A DNA stretch of 64,000 bases, taken from the NCBI GenBank assembly GCA_016704485.1, contig JADJAA010000001.1, positions 1,426,001 through 1,490,000 of the forward strand, in the 5' to 3' direction. The position numbers and the translations under genes are program-made. This DNA comes from Flavobacteriales bacterium (GTDB taxonomy: Bacteria > Bacteroidota > Bacteroidia > Flavobacteriales_F > PHOS-HE28). How positions within the stretch are numbered: the first letter of the stretch is position 1; each line of letters opens with the position of its first letter. Below are positions 35,695 to 44,445 of this stretch, piece by piece. The notes under the pieces are model-generated. The model did not search any database. It was not told where the DNA came from and worked only from the letters and a program-made list of their open reading frames with translations.

Positions 35695-36750
35695 TCAATT
35701 CCCCACCCCACCATCCTCCTCTGCCCCCAATTCCTCATCCCCCAACAACATGTTGATCCCACGCATGGAGGGGATCGCTGCGCTAACGATCTTCAGGATG
35801 GCGACGTAGGGGAGCAGGAGGATCATGCCCGAAACGCCCCAGAGCACGGCCCCGGCCAGCACGATGACGATGGAGGCAAGGGTGTTGAGGTTGAGCTGCC
35901 GGCCGACTATTTTCGGAAAGATGAGGTTCGCTTCCAAGTACTGTACCACTGCATAGACCAGCACCACGCCGGCAGGGTACAGCATGTTCCCGGTCGCGAT
36001 CCACACCACGGCCATCGGCAGCAGGGAACTTACGATGATGCCCACGTAGGGGATGATCGTCATCAGCGCGGAAAGCATACCGAAAAAGATGGCATTCTCC
36101 ACACCCAAGAGCAGGAGCCCGATGCTGTTCAGCACCCCCACGATCACATAGACTTTGGCGGTGCCGGTAATGAACTTCGAGAAACTGTGGATGCTGCGTT
36201 GCAGCACGGCGGGTAGCACGGGCCGCAACGTGGGCCCCGCGATCTCCGTGAGCACCAGCACATAGCGCTTGCGGTGGAGCAGGATCAGAGAGGCGATGAT
36301 GGGTATGATGAGCAGGTTGAAGACCATGCCGAACATGGCGTTCAGTGCCGGTAGCAATGCGTTGGCAAGTCCTGCGGGGAGCATGGCCAAGAGGGCATCC
36401 AAGTGATCCATGTCGGTGGTGGAAAGATCCCGAACGTACCGGCTGAGGAGGTCCACCGCATTGGCCACCAGTGGCGATCCGTTGCGCAAGGCGGGCAGTT
36501 CGGCCATGAACGCATTCAATTGCCAAACGAGCAGGACGATGAGTGCGGAAAAGAGCACCACCACCACGACCAGACTTGCAGTGATGGCGAGGATACGGTT
36601 CATGCCCCGCCGTTCCATGCGTGCTACCATGGGGTAGAGCACCAAGGCAAGCAGCAAGCTGTAGGCCAAGGGGATGAACAATGCCTTGCCCACGTACAAA
36701 AGGGCGATCACGGCCAACGCGATCAGGATCTGGTCCCTGGTCCTATTCAT
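35695..36750 (-). CDS. AI-2E family (PerM/TqsA-like) transporter
   Basis: 351 aa with about eight membrane helices. Family features: the first helix pair (ILIALAVIALLYVGKALFIPLAYSLLLAL), a large loop with RNGSPLVANAVDLLSRYV, then FFGMLSALMTIIPYVGIIVSSLLP and YLEANLIFPKIVGRQLNLN. These permeases export small solutes or act as Na+/H+ antiporters; the AI-2 link is known only for a few. The region (35.7-37.0 kb) is richer in G+C than its surroundings. A short proline-rich ORF lies 86 bp upstream on the same strand. Confidence 0.92.
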   Translation of the reverse strand: MNRTRDQILIALAVIALLYVGKALFIPLAYSLLLALVLYPMVARMERRGMNRILAITASLVVVVVLFSALIVLLVWQLNAFMAELPALRNGSPLVANAVDLLSRYVRDLSTTDMDHLDALLAMLPAGLANALLPALNAMFGMVFNLLIIPIIASLILLHRKRYVLVLTEIAGPTLRPVLPAVLQRSIHSFSKFITGTAKVYVIVGVLNSIGLLLLGVENAIFFGMLSALMTIIPYVGIIVSSLLPMAVVWIATGNMLYPAGVVLVYAVVQYLEANLIFPKIVGRQLNLNTLASIVIVLAGAVLWGVSGMILLLPYVAILKIVSAAIPSMRGINMLLGDEELGAEEDGGVGN

Positions 36751-36836
36751 GCGCTGAAGGTAGCCTATGTTGGGGTGTGCGAATGGTTATACCGCATAGC
36801 CTTCGCCGTGTTCGGAACGAAGGGGAGGGTTCACGA

Positions 36837-37016
36837 TCATGAACCCGGTTGGGGCCGTGTCGGCGGTTCGTGCGATGGGCGTGTTGGTGTTTCCTGCGGA
36901 CGGGTAACAGGGCGGTCCGGCTGCGGGTAGGAGGGTTGTTCACGGGGCACGGTGGTCGGTTTTTCCGTGGGAGGAACGCTGGAGGGAGTTGGCTCTCCGG
37001 GGCCTGTGAGTGTCAT
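36837..37016 (-). CDS. Small proline-rich protein
   Basis: 59 aa from an ATG at 37016. About one third of residues are proline (MTLTGPGEPTPSSVPPTEKP, then PREQPSYPQPDRPVTRP), and the rest are mostly T, R, E and S, with no hydrophobic segment. The composition is typical of disordered linkers or small proline-rich peptides. The ORF is clean and is on the same strand as the permease gene, 86 bp upstream of it. It may be a real small gene or a G+C-rich chance frame; protein evidence is needed. Confidence 0.45.
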   Translation of the reverse strand: MTLTGPGEPTPSSVPPTEKPTTVPREQPSYPQPDRPVTRPQETPTRPSHEPPTRPQPGS

Positions 37017-37161
37017 GGTAGGGTGGGTTATGGAAACAGTTTACGATCGTATCATGACCAGTGGTGGTAGGTTATGATGGCTCTTGCGAAGATAGTTGCT
37101 CCGTATTTCCCTGAACGAATGGGTAGGCCAATGGGCTTGTTCCACATTCGAGTGCCGCTGC

Positions 37162-37641
37162 TTACTTGCCCAACATGGCCAGAACCGGCTGGATGGTGGT
37201 CTGCTCGTAACCCACTTTCATCAAACCACTGCCGCGTACAAAACGGATACTGCCGACTACATTCTGCTCCGCCTGCATCTCAGGTGTAAGGTTCTCTTGG
37301 AGGATCACGTCGAACGTGATCTTCTTGTTGCGGCTGGTGGTGGTGGAAGAGGCGAAGGCATGCTGTGTATCCAGCAAAACGGTCTTGCTGATGTGGCCAT
37401 TGTGTGCGAAGCAAAGCACTGCGGTGCTGCCTTCGGCAACACTCACGCGGTAGGTTCCATCAATTGCTGCCATGATCAGTTCAGGCTCCTGTCCGTCTGT
37501 GGTGATGGTCAAGGTGCTACCTGCTCTATCCGCGCCGGCAACGAAGATGCGACCATGGAAGACGATCTGCTCTGGACCCGTTGCATAGGAGCTAAGGGTG
37601 ATAAGGCTGATCAGTGTTGCGAAGAAGGTGCGGAGGTTCAT
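37162..37641 (-). CDS. Secreted hypothetical protein under the tandem-repeat operator
   Basis: 159 aa. Signal peptide LRTFFATLISLITLSSYAT, then a single beta-sandwich-like domain (IVFHGRIFVAGADRAGSTLT, GTYRVSVAEGSTAVLCFAHN, KITFDVILQEN) reminiscent of carboxypeptidase-regulatory or prealbumin-like folds. No sorting domain is present. A pair of 14-bp direct repeats upstream is shared with the gene starting at 41138, so both are probably switched on by one regulator. Confidence 0.8.
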   Translation of the reverse strand: MNLRTFFATLISLITLSSYATGPEQIVFHGRIFVAGADRAGSTLTITTDGQEPELIMAAIDGTYRVSVAEGSTAVLCFAHNGHISKTVLLDTQHAFASSTTTSRNKKITFDVILQENLTPEMQAEQNVVGSIRFVRGSGLMKVGYEQTTIQPVLAMLGK

Positions 37642-37710
37642 TTTCGTGGGGTGCTTGTTGCTTTCGACGGGTCAAAATTGGCCCGTCCTGAAGCAGAACC
37701 GAAGCGGGCT

Positions 37711-37745
37711 TGAGCAAGTGGCGGATGTAACTGAGCAACTGGCGG
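37711..37745 (-). promoter_or_regulatory. Tandem 14-bp direct-repeat operator, gene at 37641
   Basis: Read toward the gene: CCGCCAGTTGCTCA, 7 bp, CCGCCACTTGCTCA, a period of 21 bp (two helical turns). From the TTG of the proximal repeat, a -7-like CAATTTTG lies exactly 37 bp downstream, and the start codon about 70 bp from the repeat. The same arrangement stands at 41213-41247. Two direct repeats spaced by 21 bp upstream of a weak -33 are characteristic of LytTR-type activators. The rest of the 37642-37958 gap shows no gene. Confidence 0.75.
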
Positions 37746-37958
37746 AGCATGGCTGGTCGGCCCCGTCGGATAGCCGTGAATGAGCACGGAAGAGCCCATT
37801 TCTCACCTTGCTGGATCAGAGGCTTTTGCCAACTGGTGATGGCGTTTGGCTCTAGGGCAGCAGATGAGACCGGTATCCGGTATGCTCTTACCCGTGCAAC
37901 CCATCTTCGTCCACAGACTCAGCGTTCCCAGCTGAGCTGCCTCTTTCTGGAAAGGACC

Positions 37959-40298
37959 TTACTGAATGATGAGCTTTGTTATGTAAGCGTGCGTTGCCGT
38001 TCTCAGGTCGACGAAGAAAATACCTGAGTTCATTCCCTGCAACTCTCCCAAGGAAAGTTGGATCTCTTGTTTACCGGCCGTAGGTTTTTCCAAGGGAATT
38101 GTTTTTACGACCCTGCCCGCCACGTCATATAGCGTTAGTGAAACGGATCCAGCGCTTTCCAACGTGAATGAAAGTGTGGTCGTGTTCGAGAATGGATTCG
38201 GGAAAGCGGTCAGCGCTGGATCATCATGCTCCGCCAATTCCGTTACACCTGTTGGTATGCAAGTTCGCAACGTTCTATCGATGCACTCATACCCTTGTAC
38301 ACCATTGGGGTTGAATAGGGCCGCGCCTTTCCCTTGGGAAAGCACCAGGAGATTCCCAAGCGTATCCATTTCCAATTGCCGTATGAGTTTTTCCTGCAAT
38401 CCTGAATTCGCAGTGGTGTATGGTGTCCAGACTGTTCCATCAAACGAACAAAGCCCGGCGGGATCACCAAGAACGCCGTCTTCGCAGCCTGCCCAGAGTG
38501 TGCCCGTACCATCAATTAGCAATGCAGTTATCCAGTTGGCGATCAATCCGGTGTTGCTCGTATCGTATAGTGTCCAAGTCACGTCATCGAATTTGTACAG
38601 TCCTTGCTCGGTAGCGATCCATTTATTTCCTTGCGTATCAAAAGCTATATCCGCAATGTTGCCCTGTGGTAGTGGAGAATTGTTGGCGTTATAATACGTG
38701 ATGTTGGTCTGATCATATTTGGCCAATCCGTACGTACCGCAGAACCACACAGTGTTGTCCACATCAACGCGGATCCTGTTCAGGCCTTGGCCAAAAACAC
38801 AGACCGGATCTCCGGCATTGTATAGACTGACCTCTGTCCATGAATCCGTTGCATGATCGAATTTTGAAAAACTGCAATTGTTATCGTGCCCGATATACAC
38901 GTTGCCGGTATGGTCGGATCCGATCACGTCCAGAAATTGCAAGGACACACCGCTATTCGCATTGTCCCATAAATGCCATGCAGCAGTGTCGTTCACATCA
39001 CCCCCTGGGATCTGGACTACTCCACCCGCGAGCCCGTTGAAGGCCATCCAAATATCACCATAACTATCTTCGGTTACGCCGCCTCCGGTGCCTGTATAAT
39101 CAATGGGCGCGGGCCATAGGTCCTCGTTATACGGTCCGTAATCCTCCCACTTTGGACAGTCGAACACGTTGATGCCGCCATTCAGATCGCTGGAAAGCCA
39201 GATACGGTTCCTGCTATCTACAAAAACAGCATTGTTGAGCATGGATGTAGCTCCCGTATTTTTACTGGTGTAGGTGGTCCAACTGGTGCCATCATACTTT
39301 TCCACGAAACCATTTCCGCAGGTCCAGAACGTTTCATCATCCTCGATCCGGACATCTGTAATATTACCGGGTGTATTGTGCGATATCCAAAGACCATTGG
39401 AGAAGATCCGTACTCCGGATGGCGCTGTTCCACCTACGGAACCGATCATCACGGTTGCTCCTTTCGCATCTACTTCCGTCATGTAGATATTACCGAATGG
39501 CGCATTGTTGGCGTTGATGTGCGACCAGTTCGTTCCGTCGTAAATGTCTACGGAAAAGGTGGAGACGGCGTATACTTTATTGGTGCTTTCATCGACCTCG
39601 ACATCATTGATCTCGTCAAAGACGATCCCGGAGTTGGCTTGCGTAAATACGGTCCAGTTGATGCCGTCGAATTTGACCAAGCCTGCATGACTGGCGATCC
39701 AAATGTTATTCTGCGCATCCACGTCGATATCGGTAAGGTCAATTGTAGGCAGACCGGAATTGGAAGGCGTATAGATGGTCCAAGTTGTACCATCGTATTT
39801 TCCGAGACCGCCAAGACCTTGCCCGAAGTCATAGAACGTGACCCATACATTATTGGTGTGATCAACTGCAATGGCAAGCATCAGGTCAGTGGGAAATGGC
39901 GCATTGGTCATGTCCCACTTTGTCCATGAGGTGCCGTCATAATTCGCAACTCCGCCGTGTTCGTTGAAATTCACGTTCGCATTGCATGCTACCCAAATGC
40001 CATTGTTCTGATCGAACGCAATGCCAAAGACCTGTGCGTTCGGAATGTATCCTTCAAAGTTGCTCCACGCCGTGAATACGGAATCGTCAAAACGGACCAC
40101 ACTTCCTTCGCTGTAAAAAGGAAGATATCCGCCTGTCCATTTATCACCGCATTGGTCCACTTCGATGTTCCTGAAATAATCACCACCGAGGCCGGTATTG
40201 GTAGGTCGGATGTAGTTCCAGTTCGGCTCAATGGGTTGCGCGACGAGCGATGTTGATAGCAGTAGAAGGATCGCTAATAAGTGGATCGTCTTTTTCAT
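37959..40298 (-). CDS. Propeller-repeat protein with T9SS type A sorting domain
   Basis: 779 aa from the ATG at 40298 (the ATG at 40346 precedes the signal). Signal peptide IHLLAILLLLSTSLVAQ. About 16 short units of the two-component-regulator propeller type follow, each with a core like NNIWVASHAGLVKFDGINWT or GNKWIATEQGLYKFDDVTWT, which would fold into beta-propellers. The last 80 residues are a sorting domain (LTAFPNPFSNTTTLSFTLES, LYDVAGRVVKT, FFVDLRTATHAYITK). It is likely displayed or released at the surface; no enzymatic motif is seen. Confidence 0.92.
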   Translation of the reverse strand: MKKTIHLLAILLLLSTSLVAQPIEPNWNYIRPTNTGLGGDYFRNIEVDQCGDKWTGGYLPFYSEGSVVRFDDSVFTAWSNFEGYIPNAQVFGIAFDQNNGIWVACNANVNFNEHGGVANYDGTSWTKWDMTNAPFPTDLMLAIAVDHTNNVWVTFYDFGQGLGGLGKYDGTTWTIYTPSNSGLPTIDLTDIDVDAQNNIWIASHAGLVKFDGINWTVFTQANSGIVFDEINDVEVDESTNKVYAVSTFSVDIYDGTNWSHINANNAPFGNIYMTEVDAKGATVMIGSVGGTAPSGVRIFSNGLWISHNTPGNITDVRIEDDETFWTCGNGFVEKYDGTSWTTYTSKNTGATSMLNNAVFVDSRNRIWLSSDLNGGINVFDCPKWEDYGPYNEDLWPAPIDYTGTGGGVTEDSYGDIWMAFNGLAGGVVQIPGGDVNDTAAWHLWDNANSGVSLQFLDVIGSDHTGNVYIGHDNNCSFSKFDHATDSWTEVSLYNAGDPVCVFGQGLNRIRVDVDNTVWFCGTYGLAKYDQTNITYYNANNSPLPQGNIADIAFDTQGNKWIATEQGLYKFDDVTWTLYDTSNTGLIANWITALLIDGTGTLWAGCEDGVLGDPAGLCSFDGTVWTPYTTANSGLQEKLIRQLEMDTLGNLLVLSQGKGAALFNPNGVQGYECIDRTLRTCIPTGVTELAEHDDPALTAFPNPFSNTTTLSFTLESAGSVSLTLYDVAGRVVKTIPLEKPTAGKQEIQLSLGELQGMNSGIFFVDLRTATHAYITKLIIQ

Positions 40299-40587
40299 GA
40301 TGATTGTTTTTCCGGGGATGAACGATGAGCAATGCCAATAGTTCATCTAACTTAAGTCGGGAAGAGCATTGAAAGCTTTTGTGCACTTATCGCATGTCGA
40401 AGGTATCTCCATTTCATGCCGCATTTAATTGAAGTTGCTGAAGCGTGCTACAAAAGTGATGAAGCGGTAAAATGCGGGTCTGAAACGTGCGTACGGCAGG
40501 GGCTTATAGAAGGAGAACCTGCCGTGACTTAGGAACATTGGCGCAAACCCGATCCGCAGCCGACAGATCTTCGTTCCACATGAACGC

Positions 40588-40613
40588 AAAAGAGCCGCCT
40601 CGTTGGAGACGGC
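40588..40613 (-). terminator. Intrinsic terminator after the MORN-like gene
   Basis: On the minus strand GCCGTCTC CAAC GAGGCGGC (one G-U pair) is followed by TCTTTT, 31 bp after the stop at 40644. The hairpin and following T-rich run fit an intrinsic terminator. Confidence 0.75.
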
Positions 40614-40643
40614 CCGTTCACCTTTCCTGCTTCCTAGTCGTGC

Positions 40644-41138
40644 TTACTGTTTTGTATCTGCCGCGCTCACCAGACCGAGTTGGATCTGCGTCTGCTCCCA
40701 GTTCAACCCTGTGTAGACGCGCTCGGCCAAAGCCTTGCCTTGGGCATCGAAACGTAGCCAGATCCCGGTCTTGATCCCCATGGCGTAGGCTCCCTTGGCG
40801 CTCACTTTACCGTTGTTGTAGTAGTAGGTGAAGGGGCCGTTCTGCACGGTGCACTTCACGTCGCTGTAGCTTCCTTCCATCATCACGGTGCCATCAGGTG
40901 CGAGCACCTGTGCCTTGTATTGTCCATCAGTACCCGCGCTCACCACCCGTTGCAACACGGTGGCCGTGTCGTTGCTGACCATGAAGGAGCTATTCACGAG
41001 GTCGATGCGTACCACGGCCTCTGTTCCGTTCACGCCCTCGGGCACTCCATTGAAGGTGTTGGCGTGTATGGAACTGCAGAAGGCGACAGCGGCAGCGAAG
41101 AGGACGGCGGAGACGAGGGTGCGTTTTACAATGTTCAT
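40644..41138 (-). CDS. Secreted MORN/YwqK-like repeat protein under the tandem-repeat operator
   Basis: 164 aa from the ATG at 41138, directly before a signal peptide (LVSAVLFAAAVAFCSSIHA). The N-terminal part is a small beta domain. The C-terminal third has MORN-type repeats (GPFTYYYNNGKVSAKGAYAMG, here in part, then KTGIWLRFDAQGKALAERVY), as in YwqK-like antitoxin-repeat proteins. The ORF runs on to 41360 but that part has no signal and covers the operator. It shares its promoter design with the gene at 37641. Confidence 0.85.
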   Translation of the reverse strand: MNIVKRTLVSAVLFAAAVAFCSSIHANTFNGVPEGVNGTEAVVRIDLVNSSFMVSNDTATVLQRVVSAGTDGQYKAQVLAPDGTVMMEGSYSDVKCTVQNGPFTYYYNNGKVSAKGAYAMGIKTGIWLRFDAQGKALAERVYTGLNWEQTQIQLGLVSAADTKQ

Positions 41139-41212
41139 TTTGTTCGGAGGGGTTGGTCGTCGTTGTTGACAGGACAAATGTCTCCCGATCCCACAATGAG
41201 CGCATGCACCCC

Positions 41213-41247
41213 GGAGCAAGTGGTGGCTCAGGATGAGCAAGTGGCGG
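41213..41247 (-). promoter_or_regulatory. Tandem 14-bp direct-repeat operator, gene at 41138
   Basis: Read toward the gene: CCGCCACTTGCTCA, 7 bp, CCACCACTTGCTCC, period 21 bp. A -7-like GACATTTG starts exactly 37 bp downstream of the TTG in the proximal repeat, the same distance as at the gene at 37641. The repeats match those at 37711-37745 in 12-14 of 14 positions while the DNA between them differs, so they are under selection. The remainder of the 41139-41455 gap holds only the terminator of the fasciclin gene. Confidence 0.75.
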
Positions 41248-41428
41248 TTTTCGCGCCCGCTCAACTTAACGCTCCCAGAAAGAAACCCGGAATGATGCAT
41301 TGAGCATTTCCACACTTTCCGTCCGCGATCCAGCGACGCAAAAGGAACAGGTCCAAACAAGAAACCCCTATACCTTCTCCTCGTTGCTGCGGGTTCGGTA
41401 GAGGGGGTCTTGACCCACCAAGTATGTT

Positions 41429-41443
41429 TTGGGGTGGCCCCAA
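41429..41443 (-). terminator. Short hairpin after fasciclin gene 1
   Basis: TTGGGG and CCCCAA arms with a 3-bp loop, 12 bp after the stop; on the minus strand it is followed by AAC, with no T-run. The same hairpin lies after the second fasciclin gene, inside a shared identical 3' flank. Confidence 0.5.
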
Positions 41444-41455
41444 TTAGTCAGTTGA

Positions 41456-42004
41456 TCACATCTTCGGAAGCAACACGGCGTCGATCACGTGGATCACACC
41501 GTTGCTCTGGTACACATCGGCGATCGTCACCTTTGCGCTGTTACCGCTTGCGTCCATCACGATCAGGTCACTGCCTTTCATGCTGAACATCAGTTCGCCA
41601 CCGGCTACAGTTTTCATGCTTGCTTTTCCACCGCCTTTCTTGATCGCTTCAGCAACGGCTTTGCTGTCGAACTTACCGGCCAATACATGGTAGGTCAATA
41701 CGCCTTGCAATTGCTTCTTAGCTTCTGGCTTTAGAAGACCTTCTACGGTACCAGCAGGTAGGGCATCGAATGCTGCGTTGGTCGGTGCGAATAAGGTGAA
41801 GGGTCCTTCACTGGAAAGGGTTTCCACCAGATCAGCAGCTTTAACGGCAGCTACCAGTGTCGTATGGTCCTTGCTGTTCACTGCATTTTCAATGATGTTC
41901 TTGCTAGGATACATTTCTGCACCACCTACCATCTTCGTTTTCTGTGCAAGTACTGGGCTTGCGAATGCTGCTACAAGAGCAGCTGTTAGCACTACGTGTT
42001 TCAT
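41456..42004 (-). CDS. Fasciclin (FAS1) domain secreted protein 1
   Basis: 182 aa. Signal peptide VLTAALVAAFASPVLAQ, then one FAS1 domain with the H1 box PFTLFAPTNAAFDALPAG, the YH motif LTYHVLAG and the closing VIHVIDAVLLPKM. FAS1 domains mediate adhesion in extracellular matrices. The gene is the downstream member of a tandem pair (period 858 bp); the two mature proteins differ at about ten positions. It probably acts in the periplasm or outside the cell. Confidence 0.95.
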   Translation of the reverse strand: MKHVVLTAALVAAFASPVLAQKTKMVGGAEMYPSKNIIENAVNSKDHTTLVAAVKAADLVETLSSEGPFTLFAPTNAAFDALPAGTVEGLLKPEAKKQLQGVLTYHVLAGKFDSKAVAEAIKKGGGKASMKTVAGGELMFSMKGSDLIVMDASGNSAKVTIADVYQSNGVIHVIDAVLLPKM

Positions 42005-42286
42005 GATTGTTTTTTTGTTTAATGTTTACGAACAAATGATAAACAAGCAAGATCGCGGTTTGTTCAGCAGCTGATCGAAAAAGATGAGAATAGGTTGTTC
42101 TCACCGCTATGGATCGCATCTATGGAAATGCTCGAATGGAAGTTGGAATACGTGGTTGATGGATCCCAAACATTTCGTCCAATGGTCAGCGGTACGCCAA
42201 GCCCCAATAGAATATCAAGAAGCCCCTTCACCTCAACCGCGTTGCTGCGGGTTCGGTAGAGGGGGTCTTGACCCACCAAGTATGTT

Positions 42287-42301
42287 TTGGGGTGGCCCCA
42301 A
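42287..42301 (-). terminator. Short hairpin after fasciclin gene 2
   Basis: Same TTGGGG/CCCCAA hairpin and flanks as at 41429-41443. About 75 bp of 3' flank are identical between the two loci, showing that the duplication included the end of the transcript. Confidence 0.5.
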
Positions 42302-42313
42302 TTAGTCAGTTGA

Positions 42314-42862
42314 TCACATCTTCGGAAGCAACACGGCGTCGATCACATGGATCACACGGTTGCTCTGGTATACATCAGCGATCGTCACCTTTGCGCTGTT
42401 ACCGCTTGCGTCCATCGCGATCAGGTCACTGCCTTTCATGCTGAGCATCAGTTCGCCACCGGCTACAGTTTTCATGCTTGCTTTTCCACCGCCTTTCTTG
42501 ATCGCTTCAGCAACGGCTTTGCTGTCGAACGTACCTGCCAATACATGGTACGTCAATACGCCCTGCAATTGTGCCTTCGCTTCTGGCTTCAACAAACCTT
42601 CTACGTTACCAGCAGGTAGGGCATCGAATGCTGCGTTGGTCGGTGCGATTACGGTGAATGGTCCTTCGCTGGAAAGTGTTTCCACCAGATCGGCAGCTTT
42701 AACGGCGGCCACCAGTGTCGTATGGTCCTTGCTGTTCACTGCGTTTTCAATGATGTTCTTGGTAGGATACATTTCTGCACCACCTACCATCTTCGTTTTC
42801 TGTGCAAGTACCGGGCTTGCGAATGCTGCTAGTAAAGCAGCTGTTAACACTATGTGTTTCAT
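42314..42862 (-). CDS. Fasciclin (FAS1) domain secreted protein 2
   Basis: 182 aa from the ATG at 42862; the open frame continues upstream to 42994 without a signal. It has the same domain layout as the neighbour: VLTAALLAAFASPVLAQ, PFTVIAPTNAAFDALPAG, LTYHVLAG and VIHVIDAVLLPKM. It is the upstream member of the tandem pair. Its own leader contains a perfect 12-bp palindrome (42917-42928). The 440 bp between this gene and the CPBP gene (42863-43302) contain a terminator for the latter and no supported gene. Confidence 0.95.
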   Translation of the reverse strand: MKHIVLTAALLAAFASPVLAQKTKMVGGAEMYPTKNIIENAVNSKDHTTLVAAVKAADLVETLSSEGPFTVIAPTNAAFDALPAGNVEGLLKPEAKAQLQGVLTYHVLAGTFDSKAVAEAIKKGGGKASMKTVAGGELMLSMKGSDLIAMDASGNSAKVTIADVYQSNRVIHVIDAVLLPKM

Positions 42863-42916
42863 GGGGATCGAGTTTTTAATGATCGTGTTCGTTTGATCAG
42901 TGGATCGGTCAGTTAG

Positions 42917-42928
42917 CGGAGGCCTCCG
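42917..42928. promoter_or_regulatory. 12-bp palindrome upstream of fasciclin gene 2
   Basis: CGGAGGCCTCCG is a perfect palindrome centred about 60 bp before the start codon at 42862. It is absent from the leader of fasciclin gene 1. It may be an operator or chance; there is no further support. Confidence 0.25.
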
Positions 42929-43071
42929 ATAGCCACTTTCCGATCGACTACAGAACCACATATGAGGAATGGATGGTTGCTGGATCATTCGCAATGGAAA
43001 TTCGACGCTGGTGTAAAGAAGTATCGACCTGTTCTATTCGTACAACGTGGGTTGAACGGATCGCTGTGATG

Positions 43072-43089
43072 AAAAAACCCCTCACGGGG
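43072..43089 (-). terminator. Intrinsic terminator downstream of the CPBP gene
   Basis: On the minus strand CCCC GTGA GGGG is followed by six T residues. It lies about 210 bp after the stop of the CPBP gene at 43303, with no gene between. Confidence 0.75.
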
Positions 43090-43302
43090 TATGCATTCAA
43101 GAACAATGCACAGGATGCGGACCGCGGTCTTCGTCGCCGTGGACGATGCGACAATTCGCATTGGATAGTGCGCGATGTGCTCACCTCTAAGGATGCAGCA
43201 CGGAAGAAGCTTTTCACTTACTGAAAGATAGAGAGCTGAAGATGCAATGGCCGGGCAGGACAATGCACGGGGTAGGTCTTCAGGACCACGACAGAACCAA
43301 GT

Positions 43303-44220
43303 TCAAGCCGCAGTGATCATGTACTCTTTTTCAGAGTCTTGTTCCGGGTCGACTTCAGCGTTGAGGTCGCTCCATTTGGCACGGGTGGTACGTCCCATTT
43401 CGCGCCAACCGAAGATCACGACGATCGCTATGGCGCTCAACATGTTCACCGATACGAAGCCGTTTATATAGGTCGGGTCACCGCCCCATAGGCCTGGAAG
43501 CACAGGCAACATGAAGAATGCACAGTTGCTGATGATCTGCATGATCAACAGGATGGTGCCACTCCGTGTCATGTTATACGTCCAGCTCAGAAAGAATGTC
43601 AATGCGATCATGCTCAACATGAACATATGCCAAGGGTAACCATCCGGTACACCCTCACCGATCAAAAGCATAGGTAAATACCAAAGGCCCCATGCCGTTC
43701 CGGCTAACAAACAAGCAGGCAAAGCCTTATAGCGGTCCTGCAAACGGGTCACGGAGAATTTCATCCAAGCGGTCTCTTCCACGAATGCGATCCCGACGAT
43801 GAACGGCATATTCTTCATGAGGTTGCCTAGGTTCTCCCAAGAGCCACCGAAAAAATCATCCACCACGAATCCGGGCCACGCGCGAATTCCAAGGATCGCA
43901 ATGGTCGTGATCCCGATGTAGGTGAATATGGGCTTCCATAAAAAAGCGAGCGCGTACCATATAGCCGATACCTTCCAATGGAAGAAAGCCCCGAACAGCT
44001 TGCGCATGCCGGCCATGCCTTCTAAATAGGCCGTGATCATTACTGCGAATACGAGCGGTCCGAATACACGGAACCGAAAGATCATATGAGCAACCTCGTC
44101 GTTGCTTATATGCGTGCCTGGAGCAAGTTTGGCCCAAACTACGCCTACCACAACGAATTGGTAGGATAAGGTGAGCAACACAAAAAGAAGTACGGGGTAA
44201 CGGCTAACGAATGCACGCAT
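43303..44220 (-). CDS. CPBP (CAAX protease/bacteriocin-processing) family protein, motif residues lost
   Basis: 305 aa with about eight membrane helices. The fold is clearly that of the CPBP intramembrane metalloproteases, since the context of all three motifs is kept. But residues expected for catalysis are changed. Motif 1 is EETAWM (Arg of EExxxR lost). Motif 2 is WGLWYLP (His of FxxxH is Tyr). Motif 3 is QIISN (His of HxxxN is Gln). This predicts an inactive protease-like membrane protein, perhaps a binding or scaffold protein. It is divergent from kbl. Confidence 0.82.
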   Translation of the reverse strand: MRAFVSRYPVLLFVLLTLSYQFVVVGVVWAKLAPGTHISNDEVAHMIFRFRVFGPLVFAVMITAYLEGMAGMRKLFGAFFHWKVSAIWYALAFLWKPIFTYIGITTIAILGIRAWPGFVVDDFFGGSWENLGNLMKNMPFIVGIAFVEETAWMKFSVTRLQDRYKALPACLLAGTAWGLWYLPMLLIGEGVPDGYPWHMFMLSMIALTFFLSWTYNMTRSGTILLIMQIISNCAFFMLPVLPGLWGGDPTYINGFVSVNMLSAIAIVVIFGWREMGRTTRAKWSDLNAEVDPEQDSEKEYMITAA

Positions 44221-44445
44221 GGGAAAGTGGGAAAGTGGGACGAATATAGCTTTTACCCCGACGGGCGGTCAATTTCTGCGGGTGAAATAACCAACTTCCT
44301 GTTGGCAATTGAACTTCTCAGGTCACTGAATAGTTAGTGAATTGGGGCTTGTACGGACTATGCCAAGATGGGGTTACTAGGGTGTGGATCGGGTACGTGC
44401 AGCGACAAATTCCGCATGGCTACTTTCGCGGACCAATCACCACAG

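Noticed and set aside
35783..36526. 247-codon minus-strand frame inside the AI-2E gene
   Set aside because: It is a G+C-rich alternative frame of a clear membrane transporter, rich in His and Arg.
42973..43224. 83-codon plus-strand ORF between fasciclin gene 2 and the CPBP gene
   Set aside because: It crosses the terminator hairpin of the opposite strand and its composition is not protein-like.
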